A stretch of 42,073 bases of DNA from Leifsonia sp. CL147 (GTDB taxonomy: Bacteria; Actinomycetota; Actinomycetes; Actinomycetales; Microbacteriaceae): positions 1 through 42,073 of the forward strand of contig NZ_FOTM01000026.1 of NCBI RefSeq assembly GCF_900114565.1, in the 5' to 3' direction. The position numbers and the translations under genes are program-made. Position 1 is the stretch's first letter. Every line of letters starts with the position of its first letter. The notes below the pieces were generated by a model, which did no database searches, had not been told where the DNA came from, and saw only the letters and a list, made by a program, of their open reading frames with translations. Below, in pieces: positions 1 to 8,004 of this stretch.

Positions 1-2
1 GG

Positions 3-749
3 CAGCGGGAGATCTCCTATGGTCTGGTGGAGCGGGCTGCGGCGGCGGGGTTCGACACGCTGTTCTTCACGGTGGACACCCCGGTGGCGGGGGCGCGGTT
101 GCGGGATAAGCGCAACGGGTTCTCCATTCCGCCGCAGCTGACGGTGGGTACGATCCTGAATGCGATCCCGCGGCCGTGGTGGTGGTTCGATTTCCTGACC
201 ACTCCGAAGCTGGAGTTCGCGTCGCTGTCCCAGACCGGTGGCACGGTCGGTGATCTGCTGAACGCGGCGATGGACCCGTCGATCGATTTCGAGGACCTGA
301 AGGTCATCCGGGGGATGTGGCCGGGGAAGCTGGTGGTCAAAGGCGTGCAGACCGTTCAGGATGCGAAGGCCCTGGTGGATGCCGGGGTGGATGGGATCGT
401 GCTCTCCAACCACGGCGGCCGTCAGCTGGACCGGGCGCCGGTCCCGTTCCACCTGCTCCCCTCGGTGGTGCGCGAGGTCGGCCGGGACACGGAGGTCGCG
501 ATCGATACCGGGATCATGAACGGCGCCGACATCATCGCCGCCTACGCCCTCGGCGCCAAATTCACCCTGATCGGCCGCGCCTACCTGTACGGGTTGATGG
601 CCGGCGGGCGCGCCGGTGTGGATCGCACCATCCAGATCCTCACCGACCAACTGGTGCGCACCATGAAACTGCTCCAGGTGCGCTCCCTCGCCGAACTCGG
701 CCCCCAGCACGTCACCCAACTCACACGCCTCCACCCCCTCCACCCCTGA
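3..749 (+). CDS. lldD: FMN-dependent alpha-hydroxy-acid oxidase/dehydrogenase, C-terminal part (5' end outside window)
   Basis: Oxidises an L-2-hydroxy acid, most likely lactate, to the 2-oxo acid (or to acetate, if a monooxygenase) using FMN in a TIM barrel. The frame is open from base 3, so only about 248 residues of a roughly 400-residue protein are present. Seen directly: the family signature SNHGGRQLD, which supplies the catalytic His and the substrate-carboxylate Arg, then the FMN-phosphate-binding segment around DTGIMNG and GRAYLYGL. The stretch [16 protein letters not shown] resembles the lactate 2-monooxygenase/LldD branch. The end is complete (TGA at 747-749), followed by a large hairpin facing a convergent gene. 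A GTG at 27 is internal to the conserved domain and is not the start. Exact substrate is not certain. Confidence 0.88.
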   Translation, partial: QREISYGLVERAAAAGFDTLFFTVDTPVAGARLRDKRNGFSIPPQLTVGTILNAIPRPWWWFDFLTTPKLEFASLSQTGGTVGDLLNAAMDPSIDFEDLKVIRGMWPGKLVVKGVQTVQDAKALVDAGVDGIVLSNHGGRQLDRAPVPFHLLPSVVREVGRDTEVAIDTGIMNGADIIAAYALGAKFTLIGRAYLYGLMAGGRAGVDRTIQILTDQLVRTMKLLQVRSLAELGPQHVTQLTRLHPLHP

Positions 750-764
750 CCCCCCGCGCCTGAG

Positions 765-840
765 CCCCACCGTCGAGTCCGCACAGATTGCACGCGAAAC
801 GCCGCGACAGCGTGCAATCTTCGTGGACTCGACGGTGGGG
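765..840. terminator. 76-base two-tier hairpin between convergent genes
   Basis: A perfect 16-bp outer stem (765-780 with 825-840, beginning CCCCACCGTCGAGTCC) encloses an 11-bp inner stem (785-795 AGATTGCACGC with 810-820), separated by a 4x4 internal loop. It lies between the stop of the hydroxy-acid oxidase and that of the SnoaL-like gene, which converge, so a bidirectional terminator is the simplest role. There is no T-run, so it would not be a classical intrinsic terminator. It could instead be a dispersed palindromic repeat. Confidence 0.6.
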
Positions 841-864
841 GGGTTAGGCGTCGGCGGAGGTGCG

Positions 865-1290
865 TCAGTTCGTGGCGGCTTCGAGCACTTTGGCGGTGTC
901 GACGAACTGCTCGAATCGCACGATCAGCCGTCCGCGCACGACGAAGTGGTGAGCGACGCGAACATTCAGCGGTTTCCGCGTGGTCCGGTGGATGGCGGTG
1001 TACCGGGCGAGGACGACGACGTTCTCACCGTCGACGATGTAGGTGTCGTCGTGTGCGGTCCAGTCCTGCCAGTCCTCTCCGAGCTTCTCCATCACGTGGG
1101 AAGTGACGCCCTCGGGGGTGCGATAGGTGCCGGCGAGGGGAAAGCCGGCCATCTCCGTCCACTCCACGTCGGGCGCCAGCGTCGCGCGCAGGGCGTCGAG
1201 ATCGCCGGCAGCGGAGGCGAGGTACTGACGCCGGACGACGTCGCGTGATTCCGACGACGTATCGCCCGCCGGGTTCTGGCTCAGCCCCAT
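865..1290 (-). CDS. SnoaL/NTF2-like fold protein
   Basis: A 141-residue protein of the cone-shaped alpha+beta NTF2/SnoaL fold, a family of small isomerases, cyclases and ligand-binding proteins. Seen: an N-terminal helix (VVRRQYLASAAGDLDALRATLAPDVEWTEMAGFPLAGTYRTPEGV in outline), then strands ending in AHHFVVRGRLIVRFEQFVDTAK, the usual layout. The ATG at 1290-1288 is chosen because it overlaps the last ten bases of the upstream metallo-beta-lactamase-fold gene, so the two are translationally coupled; a longer frame to 1641 runs antisense through that gene's body and is not real. No substrate can be named. The pairing suggests a shared small-molecule detoxification or modification step under MarR control. 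Confidence 0.82.
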   Translation of the reverse strand: MGLSQNPAGDTSSESRDVVRRQYLASAAGDLDALRATLAPDVEWTEMAGFPLAGTYRTPEGVTSHVMEKLGEDWQDWTAHDDTYIVDGENVVVLARYTAIHRTTRKPLNVRVAHHFVVRGRLIVRFEQFVDTAKVLEAATN

Positions 1291-2087
1291 GTCATCTCTC
1301 CCTTGGCCACCTTGGGTCCGATCTGAGCGGCGATCAGCATCCCGGATCCGGGGTAGCGCTGCACGAGGGCCTCCGTGACCGATGCGCCGTTGCTGGACTG
1401 CGCGAGAAGGTCCTCGAAAGCGAGCAGGTAGTCGCGCGTGTAGGCGATGGCCGTGGCGTCGTTCGCGCTGGCAGGTCGGCGGTGGCCGGCGACGACCAGC
1501 GCCGGCTCTCGGGCGGCCATCTTCTCGAGCGTGCCGACCCAGTCCGCCCGAAGCTCGGGAGTGGCGGTGTCCGCGGTCCACACATGCTCGTCCTGGAACA
1601 GGAGGACGCCGCCGAGGATGCTGCGGGATGGCGCGTGCCACAGATAGTGACGGTCCGGGAGCAGTTCCGAGCCACCGTGCAGCTCCAACTTCTCATCGCC
1701 GATGGCGAGGGCGTCGCCCGTGAACGGCTCCAGGTCGACGAGCCGGGTGGGCAGGTTCTGGCCGAGTGCCGCCCACGCCACGAGCTTGCCCTCGAAGGAT
1801 GCGCGGATGTGTTCGATCACCAGCGGCGTGGCGACGAGGGTCGCTGCGGGGAACGCGTCGGCGATGACCTCCAAGCCGAAGTAGAAGTCGGGGTCGGCGT
1901 GGCTGACGAACACAGTCGTCAGCTTCTTGCCGGAGTCGAGGATCGCAGCGACGAGTCGGTGCCCGTCCGCCCGGGTGAAGCCGGCATCGATCAGCACCGC
2001 TTCGGACTCGTTCGAGACGAGGACGGCCGACTTGTTCTTCGATCCAGCGGGAAAGTCGAGGTCGAACACATCGAAATTCAACGGCAT
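1281..2087 (-). CDS. Metallo-beta-lactamase-fold hydrolase with an altered metal-binding motif
   Basis: A 268-residue MBL-fold protein. The ATG at 2087 is preferred over a longer frame (to 2156) because an AAAGGGA ribosome site lies just upstream and the fold begins at once (MPLNFDVFDLDF, then the AVLIDAGF strand). The place of the family's HxHxDH zinc motif reads H63-A-D65-P-D67-F68, so the second and third histidines are Asp and Phe. Further His residues occur at LPDRHYLWH and VVAGHRRP. The gene follows marR and the 2163-2180 palindrome and overlaps the SnoaL-like gene by ten bases. MBL-fold enzymes hydrolyse lactones, thioesters and esters; whether this one binds one metal, two or none cannot be settled by reading. 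Confidence 0.85.
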   Translation of the reverse strand: MPLNFDVFDLDFPAGSKNKSAVLVSNESEAVLIDAGFTRADGHRLVAAILDSGKKLTTVFVSHADPDFYFGLEVIADAFPAATLVATPLVIEHIRASFEGKLVAWAALGQNLPTRLVDLEPFTGDALAIGDEKLELHGGSELLPDRHYLWHAPSRSILGGVLLFQDEHVWTADTATPELRADWVGTLEKMAAREPALVVAGHRRPASANDATAIAYTRDYLLAFEDLLAQSSNGASVTEALVQRYPGSGMLIAAQIGPKVAKGEMTWG

Positions 2088-2162
2088 GGGGAAATCCCTT
2101 TCAGAAGGTGCCCGGGCTGCAGAGCCCCGGCGCGGACCAGGCGGCCCGCATCGCACTCAACT

Positions 2163-2180
2163 TAGCTGACTAGTCAGCTA
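2163..2180. promoter_or_regulatory. Perfect 18-bp palindrome, probable MarR operator
   Basis: TAGCTGACTAGTCAGCTA is its own reverse complement. It lies 75 bases upstream of the MBL-fold start and 28 bases past the stop of the MarR gene transcribed toward it. MarR proteins bind palindromes of about this size, so it is the likely operator for the downstream pair. A second small palindrome, CCCCTAGGGG, follows at 2183-2192. Confidence 0.7.
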
Positions 2181-2208
2181 TTCCCCTAGGGGCGATCTTC
2201 TCCACGTT

Positions 2209-2703
2209 TTACGGCATCACCGGGAGCGACCGTGCTGCGCTCTCGCTGAGCTTCCGGATCATGGTCGAGAACGACGCCATCTCGTCATCGCCGAGAACGT
2301 CCACAAGGTGGCGTTCGATGTTACGCACGTGCACATTGCCGGCCTCGGTGACGGTCCGCGCACCGAGCGGCGTGAGCTGGATGAGCTGCACGCGCGCATC
2401 CCGTGCCGAGGGGGTGCGTGTCACCAGCCCCTGGGCCAACGCGCGCTGGACCAGCCTGGTCGCGCCTCCGGAGGTGAGTACGCGGGCTTGGGCGATCTCG
2501 CGAATGGGCAGTCCCTCCTCGCCCGCCCGTCCCACGAGGAGGAGCAGTTCGAACATGACGTGCGGGAGCCCGAGCCGCTCCTCCAGATCACGTCCCAAGA
2601 GGAACTCGAGTCGGTTGGCGGCACCGAGCAGCCGACCGAACGCCAGGACGCGTGGATCGTTCGCCGCCTCTGCGGCGCTGTGGAACCGGGTCTCATCCGC
2701 CAT
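2209..2703 (-). CDS. MarR-family transcriptional regulator
   Basis: A 164-residue winged-helix protein of the usual MarR length. The N-terminal dimerisation helix covers about residues 18-45. The winged helix spans about 50-110, with recognition-helix region LTSGGATRLVQRALAQGLV and wing SARDARVQLIQLTPLGA, followed by a C-terminal dimerisation helix. It precedes the MBL-fold/SnoaL pair on the same strand with a perfect palindrome between, so it probably represses that pair and is released by a small, often phenolic, ligand. The 70-base gap to the GntR gene on the opposite strand holds a divergent promoter. Fold assignment is firm; the ligand is unknown. Confidence 0.9.
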   Translation of the reverse strand: MADETRFHSAAEAANDPRVLAFGRLLGAANRLEFLLGRDLEERLGLPHVMFELLLLVGRAGEEGLPIREIAQARVLTSGGATRLVQRALAQGLVTRTPSARDARVQLIQLTPLGARTVTEAGNVHVRNIERHLVDVLGDDEMASFSTMIRKLSESAARSLPVMP

Positions 2704-2761
2704 GGGTCAAGACTAGGCGGAGCGACCAGGGTGGGAGCGGCTCGATGAAACATCCGACCAT

Positions 2762-2774
2762 TAGGCTGGTCGCG
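2762..2774 (+). promoter_or_regulatory. -10 element of a leaderless GntR transcript
   Basis: TAGGCT at 2762-2767 ends six bases before the GTG start at 2774, and no ribosome-binding site precedes it. This is the usual arrangement of actinobacterial leaderless mRNAs. The -10 sits inside a short inverted repeat, GACCA-N6-TGGTC (2756-2771), which could be an autoregulatory site. Confidence 0.55.
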
Positions 2775-3445
2775 TGGCTGTCACCGATGAGGCGATCCTC
2801 AAGATCAAGAACATGATCCTCTCCGGCGAGCTCGCTCCCGGCGACCGTCTCCCGCGCGAGCAGGAGCTCAGTGAGCGGCTCGGTCTCTCGCGCAGTTCCC
2901 TGCGCGAAGCCGTCAAAGCCCTCGAGGTGATCCGTGTGCTCGACGTGCGGCGCGGCGATGGAACGTATGTCACGAGCCTTGAGCCCCAGCTGCTGCTGGA
3001 GGCCATGTCGTTCGTCGTCGACCTGCACGACGATTCGTCCGTCCTGGAGATCTTCGCGGTGCGTCGCATCCTCGAACCGGCCGCCGCGGCTCTCGCCGCC
3101 GTCGCGATGACGGACGACGCAGCGGCTGCGCTCCGGTCGGAGGTGAACGCCGTCGACGTTTCGACCAGCATCGAGGGCCTGGTCGCGCACGACCTGGCCT
3201 TCCACGAGCTCATCAGCGAATCGTCGGGCAATGCCTATCTCGCGAGCCTGATCCATGGTCTCTCGAGCGGGACCGTTCGTGCACGGATCTGGCGAGGCCT
3301 GACCCAGGAGAATGCCGTCGAACGTACGTTGACGGAACACCACGCGATCGTGGATGCGCTCGAACGCAGAGACGCCGAACTCGCGAGGGCACTGGTGACG
3401 GTGCACATCGACGGGGTCGAATCATGGCTGCGCAAAGCGCTCTGA
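2774..3445 (+). CDS. FadR-type GntR transcriptional regulator (FCD domain)
   Basis: A 223-residue regulator of FadR-subfamily length. The winged helix-turn-helix covers residues 1-70 (GDRLPREQELSERLGLSRSS, then the RRGDGTYV wing). The all-helical FCD effector domain follows, with the four metal-binding positions visible as D140, H144, H190 (or H189) and H211. FCD regulators usually sense small carboxylic acids or sugar acids. The gene ends 15 bases before the convergent lactonase gene of the fucose operon. A perfect 17-bp palindrome of the type bound by FCD regulators lies between the -35 and -10 of that operon (6630-6646), so control of fuconate catabolism is the natural proposal. The start is GTG on a leaderless transcript. 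Confidence 0.92.
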   Translation: MAVTDEAILKIKNMILSGELAPGDRLPREQELSERLGLSRSSLREAVKALEVIRVLDVRRGDGTYVTSLEPQLLLEAMSFVVDLHDDSSVLEIFAVRRILEPAAAALAAVAMTDDAAAALRSEVNAVDVSTSIEGLVAHDLAFHELISESSGNAYLASLIHGLSSGTVRARIWRGLTQENAVERTLTEHHAIVDALERRDAELARALVTVHIDGVESWLRKAL

Positions 3446-3460
3446 CATCACGTCGCTGAT

Positions 3461-4333
3461 TCAGGGGCGGCCAGGGGACACCGGATCGCTGAGGGAGTAG
3501 GTCCTCACGGCGGTATTCCAGAGGATGTGCTTCTGCTCGGCAGCGCTGAGCTCGCCGATCCATTCCGCGTAGACGGCCCAGGCGCGCTGGTATCCCCCGA
3601 AGCGCACGGTGATCGGCCAGTCCCCTCCGTACATCAGGCGGGACGGTCCGAACAGCTCGAGAGCCGCATCCCACGCAGGTCTCAGAGCCTCAGCCGTGAA
3701 TGGCACGCCGGGAAGAGTAAGCCCAGACACCTTCGCCACGGTGTTCGGAAGAGCGGCGACGGCAGCGAACGACGAACGCCACGCGCGGAACGCATCCCGA
3801 CCCACCGGCGGCTTGGCCAGGTGATCCACCACGACGGTGAGCTCGGGAAGGGCGCGCACCACGTCGCCGGCCTGATCGAGATGGGCGGGCCACGCATCCG
3901 GGACCTCGAAGGCCAGTCCCCGGCGCGCCAGCGACGCCAGCGATGATCTGACCTCCGCGAGTTCGAGGAAGTCGGTCCGCGGGTCGTCGTGCACCAGATG
4001 CCGGACACCGCGAAAGGCCGGATGCTGACCCCAGCGATCGAGCGCCGCCTCGGCCGCCCTCGGCTCGTCGAGCGGCACCCAGCCCACCACGCCGGCGACC
4101 CACGCGTTCTGCTCCGCCACACCGAGCATGTAGCCGGTGTCGCGGAGCGTGTTCTCCGCCTGCACCAGGATCGCCGGCCCGATTCCGGCAGCGTCGAGTT
4201 CCGCTCTCGCTTGTTCGGCTGTGAAGGTCGAGTACAGCGCGCCGTGCTCGGGAGTCAGCCAAGCGTATTCGCCGGCGTCGAGATCCCACAGATGGAGGTG
4301 CGCATCGATGCGGCGCGTGGATGCGAGCGTCAC
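3461..4333 (-). CDS. Amidohydrolase-2 family sugar lactonase, probable L-fucono-1,5-lactonase
   Basis: A 290-residue TIM-barrel hydrolase. Metal-binding and catalytic positions are seen as H12/H14 in RIDAHLHLW, the His in GVRHLVHDD, the His in VVDHLAKPP and the Asp in MYGGDWPI, the pattern of COG3618 lactonases. In the oxidative L-fucose pathway this enzyme opens fuconolactone to L-fuconate. Its GTG start (4333) shares GTGA with the stop of the upstream aldo-keto reductase, so the two are coupled. The three genes of this operon are dehydrogenase, lactonase and dehydratase, successive steps, which supports the assignment more than sequence alone. L-galactonolactone or D-arabinonolactone are alternative substrates. 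Confidence 0.88.
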   Translation of the reverse strand: MTLASTRRIDAHLHLWDLDAGEYAWLTPEHGALYSTFTAEQARAELDAAGIGPAILVQAENTLRDTGYMLGVAEQNAWVAGVVGWVPLDEPRAAEAALDRWGQHPAFRGVRHLVHDDPRTDFLELAEVRSSLASLARRGLAFEVPDAWPAHLDQAGDVVRALPELTVVVDHLAKPPVGRDAFRAWRSSFAAVAALPNTVAKVSGLTLPGVPFTAEALRPAWDAALELFGPSRLMYGGDWPITVRFGGYQRAWAVYAEWIGELSAAEQKHILWNTAVRTYSLSDPVSPGRP

Positions 4334-5316
4334 GGGATCAGATCCCGGTCGCGAAGGTCGGCCCACAGCGCTTCGGGGATCGATGCACCCATCCGCTCCA
4401 CCGTCTGCCGGAGCTGCGCGGCGGAGGCGGCACCGGCGACGACGGTGCGAACGGCCGGGTCGCGCAGGGTGTACTGCAACGCGGCGGCCGGCAGTTCCAC
4501 GTCGTGCTCAGCGCACACGGCGGCGATCGCGCGTGCCCGCTCGAGCACCGCGGACGGTGCAGCCGCGTACTCGTAGCGGGCCGAGGGGCCGGGTGTGCTT
4601 CGTGCGAGCAGACCCGAATTGAAGACGGCCGCGTTGACGACGCCGATCCCGCGTCCGGCCGCCTCGGGAATCACCTCCTCCAGTGCCGGTTGCTCGAGAA
4701 GCGTGTAGCGGCCGGCGATCATCAGCAGGTCGAGTGCGTCGGTTCGCACGCCCGCGAGGAGCGCCGTCACGGACTTCGAGCCGATGCCGACGGCTCGCAC
4801 GAGGCCGTCGTCGCGGAGCGCGGCGACAGCGGGCACGCCGTCGGCGATCGCCGAATCGAGATCGAACTCGTCCGGGTCGTGAAGGTACAGCACATCCACG
4901 CGGTCGAGACCGAGACGGAGGAGGGAGTCTTCGAGGCTGCGGCGCACGCCGTCGGCACTGAAATCCCAGACACGTCTCAGGTCGTCCGGAACAGCGAACC
5001 CGTTCTCGTCGTCGTATCCGGCGCTGCCTCCCGGGTTGTCGACGAGCAACCGCCCGACCTTGGTCGACAGGACGAATTCGTCACGCGGCTTCGTCGCGAG
5101 GAACGCGCCCAGCCGGCGTTCGGACAGACCCAGGCCATAGTGCGGCGCCGTGTCGAAGGAGCGGATGCCCGCCTCCCAGGCGAACTCGAGCATCGCGTGA
5201 GCATCGTCGTCGCTCATCGCGCGGAAGAGGTTGCCCAGGTTCCCGCCGCCGAAGGAAAGCGGACCGAATGCGAGTGCCGGTGCACGGCGGGGACGGGGGA
5301 GAACGGATTCAGGCAC
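4330..5316 (-). CDS. Aldo-keto reductase, probable L-fucose (D-threo-aldose) 1-dehydrogenase
   Basis: A 328-residue AKR barrel. The tetrad is visible as D55 and Y60 (SFDTAPHYG), K86 (STKVGR) and H146 (LYLHDPDE). The long insertion between K86 and H146 is typical of the D-threo-aldose/L-fucose dehydrogenase and pyridoxal dehydrogenase branch. It would oxidise L-fucose with NAD(P)+ to L-fuconolactone. The GTG start at 5316 overlaps the stop of the fuconate dehydratase by eight bases; a longer frame to 5400 lies wholly inside that gene. Located second in the operon, between dehydratase and lactonase. Substrate rests on context. Confidence 0.88.
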   Translation of the reverse strand: MPESVLPRPRRAPALAFGPLSFGGGNLGNLFRAMSDDDAHAMLEFAWEAGIRSFDTAPHYGLGLSERRLGAFLATKPRDEFVLSTKVGRLLVDNPGGSAGYDDENGFAVPDDLRRVWDFSADGVRRSLEDSLLRLGLDRVDVLYLHDPDEFDLDSAIADGVPAVAALRDDGLVRAVGIGSKSVTALLAGVRTDALDLLMIAGRYTLLEQPALEEVIPEAAGRGIGVVNAAVFNSGLLARSTPGPSARYEYAAAPSAVLERARAIAAVCAEHDVELPAAALQYTLRDPAVRTVVAGAASAAQLRQTVERMGASIPEALWADLRDRDLIP

Positions 5317-6595
5317 GGACGCCCCAGTCGAATTCGGCGATGGATGCCTCGTGCATCTCAGCGCCGGACCCGGGCGTCGCCGGCGGCCAGTACCGCCCAT
5401 CGTGAACGTCGACCGGGACGACGAAGTGCTCGTGGAGATGATCGACGTACTCGATCATCCTGTCGTCGCTGGTGCCCGAAACCGCCAGGAAGTCGAACAT
5501 CGACAGATGCTGGACGACCTCGCACAGGCCGACCCCGCCCGCGTGCGGGCAGACGCGCACGCCGAACTTCGCCGCCAGCAGCAGGATCGCAATGTTCTCG
5601 TTGACGCCGGCGACCCGGCTCGCATCGATCTGGAGCACACGGAGCGCGTCCGCCTGCAGGAACTGTTTGAACATCACACGGTTCGCGCCGTGCTCGCCGG
5701 TCGCCACCGGGATCGGCGCGATCCCGCGAGCGATCGCAGCGTGCGCCAGAATGTCGTCCGGGTTCGTTGGCTCTTCCACCCAGGCGAGGTCGAAGGGTGC
5801 GAGGTCGGCGATCCAGTCGATCGCCTCCGCTGCATCCCACCGCTGGTTCGCGTCGACCGCCAGCCGGATCCCGGGGCCGATCGCTGCGCGAGCGATGCCG
5901 AGGCGACGAACGTCATCCGCCCGATCCGCTCCGACCTTGAGCTTGATCTGGGCGAACCCGTCGGCGACGGCCTCCCGGCACAGCTGGTCCAGTTTGGCGT
6001 CGTCGTAGCCGAGCCACCCGGGCGTGGTCGTGTAGGCCGGGTAGCCCGTAGCGAGAAGCTCCGCGCGGCGTGCGTCCCGGCCCGGTACGGCGGCGCGGAG
6101 GATCCCGAGGGCCTCCGCAGGGGTGAGTGCGTCGGTCAGGTAGCGAAAGTCGACGAGCGACACGATCTCCTCCGGCGTCATCGCCGCGAGGAGCTCCCAC
6201 AGGGGCAGACCCGCGCGCTTCGCCTTGAGGTCCCAGAGCGCGTTGACGACGGCCCCGATGGCCATGTGCATGACACCCTTCTCGGGCCCGAGCCAGCGCA
6301 ACTGGGAGTCGTAGACGAGGTCGCGCCAGGTCGTCCCCATGTCGCCGAGCAGTTCCTCCACGTCGCGTCCGAGCAGATGACCTTCGAGCGCCCGGATCGC
6401 CGCCACCTCGACATCGTTGCCGCGCCCGATGGTGAACACGAAGCCGTGACCGGCGAGGCCGTCGTCGCTGTCGGTGACGATGCGCACGTAGGCGGCCGAA
6501 TAGTCGGGGTCCGGGTTCATCGCGTCCGACCCATCGAGCATGGTCGAGGTCGGAAAGCGAACGTCGTAGGTGTCGATTGCTGTGATCGTGCTCAC
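5309..6595 (-). CDS. fucD: L-fuconate dehydratase (enolase superfamily)
   Basis: Dehydrates L-fuconate to 2-keto-3-deoxy-L-fuconate using Mg2+. The 428-residue protein keeps the catalytic set at numbering that coincides with that remembered for the characterised Xanthomonas enzyme: K218 and K220 (KLKVG), metal ligands D248 (DANQRW), E274 (VEEPTNPD) and E301 (TGEHGANR), then D324, H351 (CPHAGGVGL) and E382. This is unusually strong evidence for function from sequence alone. The start is GTG at 6595 with a GAAGGAA ribosome site. First gene of a three-gene operon whose promoter carries a FCD-GntR-type operator. Genes for handling the keto-deoxy product (dehydrogenase or aldolase) are not in the window. 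Confidence 0.95.
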   Translation of the reverse strand: MSTITAIDTYDVRFPTSTMLDGSDAMNPDPDYSAAYVRIVTDSDDGLAGHGFVFTIGRGNDVEVAAIRALEGHLLGRDVEELLGDMGTTWRDLVYDSQLRWLGPEKGVMHMAIGAVVNALWDLKAKRAGLPLWELLAAMTPEEIVSLVDFRYLTDALTPAEALGILRAAVPGRDARRAELLATGYPAYTTTPGWLGYDDAKLDQLCREAVADGFAQIKLKVGADRADDVRRLGIARAAIGPGIRLAVDANQRWDAAEAIDWIADLAPFDLAWVEEPTNPDDILAHAAIARGIAPIPVATGEHGANRVMFKQFLQADALRVLQIDASRVAGVNENIAILLLAAKFGVRVCPHAGGVGLCEVVQHLSMFDFLAVSGTSDDRMIEYVDHLHEHFVVPVDVHDGRYWPPATPGSGAEMHEASIAEFDWGVRA

Positions 6596-6625
6596 GTGGG
6601 GTTCCTTCAGTGGAGGGTACGCATG

Positions 6626-6655
6626 AGCTTAGACATCCGATGTCTAGCCTGTCAA
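6626..6655 (-). promoter_or_regulatory. fucD operon promoter with GntR-type operator between -35 and -10
   Basis: Read on the minus strand: TTGACA (-35) at 6655-6650, then a perfect 17-bp palindrome with one central base (TAGACATC-N-GATGTCTA, 6630-6646), overlapping a weak -10 TAAGCT at 6631-6626, 18 bases from the -35. The palindrome would block RNA polymerase directly. Its form, with GAT/ATC arms around a single central base, is that of FadR/FCD GntR sites, and such a regulator is encoded at 2774-3445. LacI control is the alternative. Confidence 0.75.
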
Positions 6656-6763
6656 TCGACGGTAAGGCTGGCTCGTTTGCGGCAAATGAGCGGAGACCTC
6701 ACCTCATAGTTCGGATGTTCCGATGCTGCGGCAAACAGTCCGAGAACAAGCCGACCAGCTCGT

Positions 6764-7789
6764 TCAGAGCGTCAGCGCGGTCGAATCGCGGGGGACCACC
6801 CGGCACGGAACCTCATGCAAACCCGACACGTCCTCACCCTCGATAGCGCGAAAGAGCAGCTGCGCCGCCACGCGGCCCAACTCCTTCAGGTTCATGTCGA
6901 TGGTCGACAGAGGCGGACGGGACTGAGTCGCAATCGGTTCCCAGTTGTCGTGGCCCATGACAGCGATCTCGGCGGGCACATCCTTGCCTTCGTCGCGTAG
7001 CGCATCGATGACTCCACGGGCGATCTGATCCGATCCGCACAGGATGCCGTCGACCTCCGGATAGCGTGCGAGTATCCCTCGAGCGGCGCCGCGGCCCCAA
7101 TGCTCCGACCAAGCACCGTACATCGCCTCCCCGCCCAGTAAGGACAGTCCTGCGGCGTGGAGCGCCTCGGTCGCGCCGGTGACGCGATCGCGTGCGGCGC
7201 TGTAGGAGACGTCGCCGGCGATGTAGGCGATGCGGGTCCGGCCGCAGGAGATGAGGTGGTCCGCCGCCATCCGTCCTGCCTCGATATTGTCGCTCGCGAC
7301 CGATATGTCGCCGGGTTCCGAGGAGGGTGCGTATGCGTACACGACCGGGACTGGAAGCGTGTCGGCGAGCGGGGGGCGAGGGTTGGTCTCGTAGCCCACC
7401 ACGATCAGGCCGTCGATGCGGCGACTGAGGAGCGCGCGCACATGGTGCCGCTCGCGGATGGAGTCGCCGCGTGCATCGCATAAGAAGATCGATGTGCTGC
7501 CTGCGCCGAATGCGTCTTCAGCCCCCATCAGGATGGGGATGGAGAACCGGCCCTCCAGGTCGCCGGTGATCAGGCCGACCGTGCCCGTTCTTCCCGCCAT
7601 CAGGCTTTGCGCGATGGCGTTCGGTGTGAAGCCCACCTTGGCGGCGGCGTCGAACACGCGCTGCCGCGTACGAGCGGCGACCTCGGCGCGCCCGTTGAGC
7701 GCCTTGGATGCTGTCGCCATCGACACACCGGCCAGTTCGGCCACCTGCCCGAGCGTGGGAGCCGTCGAACCGGTCTTTGTCTTCGCCAT
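6764..7789 (-). CDS. LacI-family transcriptional regulator
   Basis: A 341-residue LacI/GalR protein of standard length. The N-terminal helix-turn-helix and hinge cover residues 10-65 (TLGQVAELAGVSMATASKAL, then the hinge near NAIAQSLMAGRT). The periplasmic-binding-protein-like effector domain follows, ending with GHDNWEPIATQSRPPLSTIDMN, the usual C-terminal segment. It is divergent from the ABC transporter/GH127 operon starting at 8005, across a 215-base region with several palindromes, and probably represses that operon and itself until a sugar binds. The same strand continues into the fuconate operon, but a separate promoter lies between them. Confidence 0.94.
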   Translation of the reverse strand: MAKTKTGSTAPTLGQVAELAGVSMATASKALNGRAEVAARTRQRVFDAAAKVGFTPNAIAQSLMAGRTGTVGLITGDLEGRFSIPILMGAEDAFGAGSTSIFLCDARGDSIRERHHVRALLSRRIDGLIVVGYETNPRPPLADTLPVPVVYAYAPSSEPGDISVASDNIEAGRMAADHLISCGRTRIAYIAGDVSYSAARDRVTGATEALHAAGLSLLGGEAMYGAWSEHWGRGAARGILARYPEVDGILCGSDQIARGVIDALRDEGKDVPAEIAVMGHDNWEPIATQSRPPLSTIDMNLKELGRVAAQLLFRAIEGEDVSGLHEVPCRVVPRDSTALTL

Positions 7790-7797
7790 CGAATCTC

Positions 7798-7819
7798 GCT
7801 TTCGTAACTTTTCGAAAGC
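7798..7819. promoter_or_regulatory. Inverted repeat at lacI start, candidate autoregulatory operator
   Basis: GCTTTCG (7798-7804) and CGAAAGC (7813-7819) form an inverted repeat with eight bases between. The right half also contains the self-complementary TTTCGAAA (7810-7817) with the central CG typical of LacI operators. It lies within 30 bases of the lacI start codon. Confidence 0.5.
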
Positions 7820-7856
7820 CTAACGCATTTGTTTCGGAATTGGTAGCTGGCCGTGC

Positions 7857-7904
7857 TTGACATCGTAAGCGCTCAGGGGCTGTAATAGCCGAAACCCCTT
7901 TCGG
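7857..7904 (+). promoter_or_regulatory. Promoter of the ABC transporter/GH127 operon with operator-like sites
   Basis: TTGACA (-35, 7857-7862) and TGTAAT (-10, 7881-7886) are spaced by 18 bases. Within the spacer, GTAAGCGCT (7865-7873) resembles a LacI/CcpA-type half-palindrome centred on GC. Just downstream, CCGAAA-CCCC-TTTCGG (7889-7904) is an inverted repeat. LacI bound at either site would block transcription. A 5' leader of about 110 bases precedes the start at 8005. Confidence 0.65.
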
Positions 7905-8004
7905 TTAGCGTCTAGACCAGAGGGTGAATACGTCAAGCCCGACTCAACGACGAGCTCCGCTCCGCTGGAGAAGCTCGCTCAACGAGGAGCACAGAGGAGA
8001 TGCA

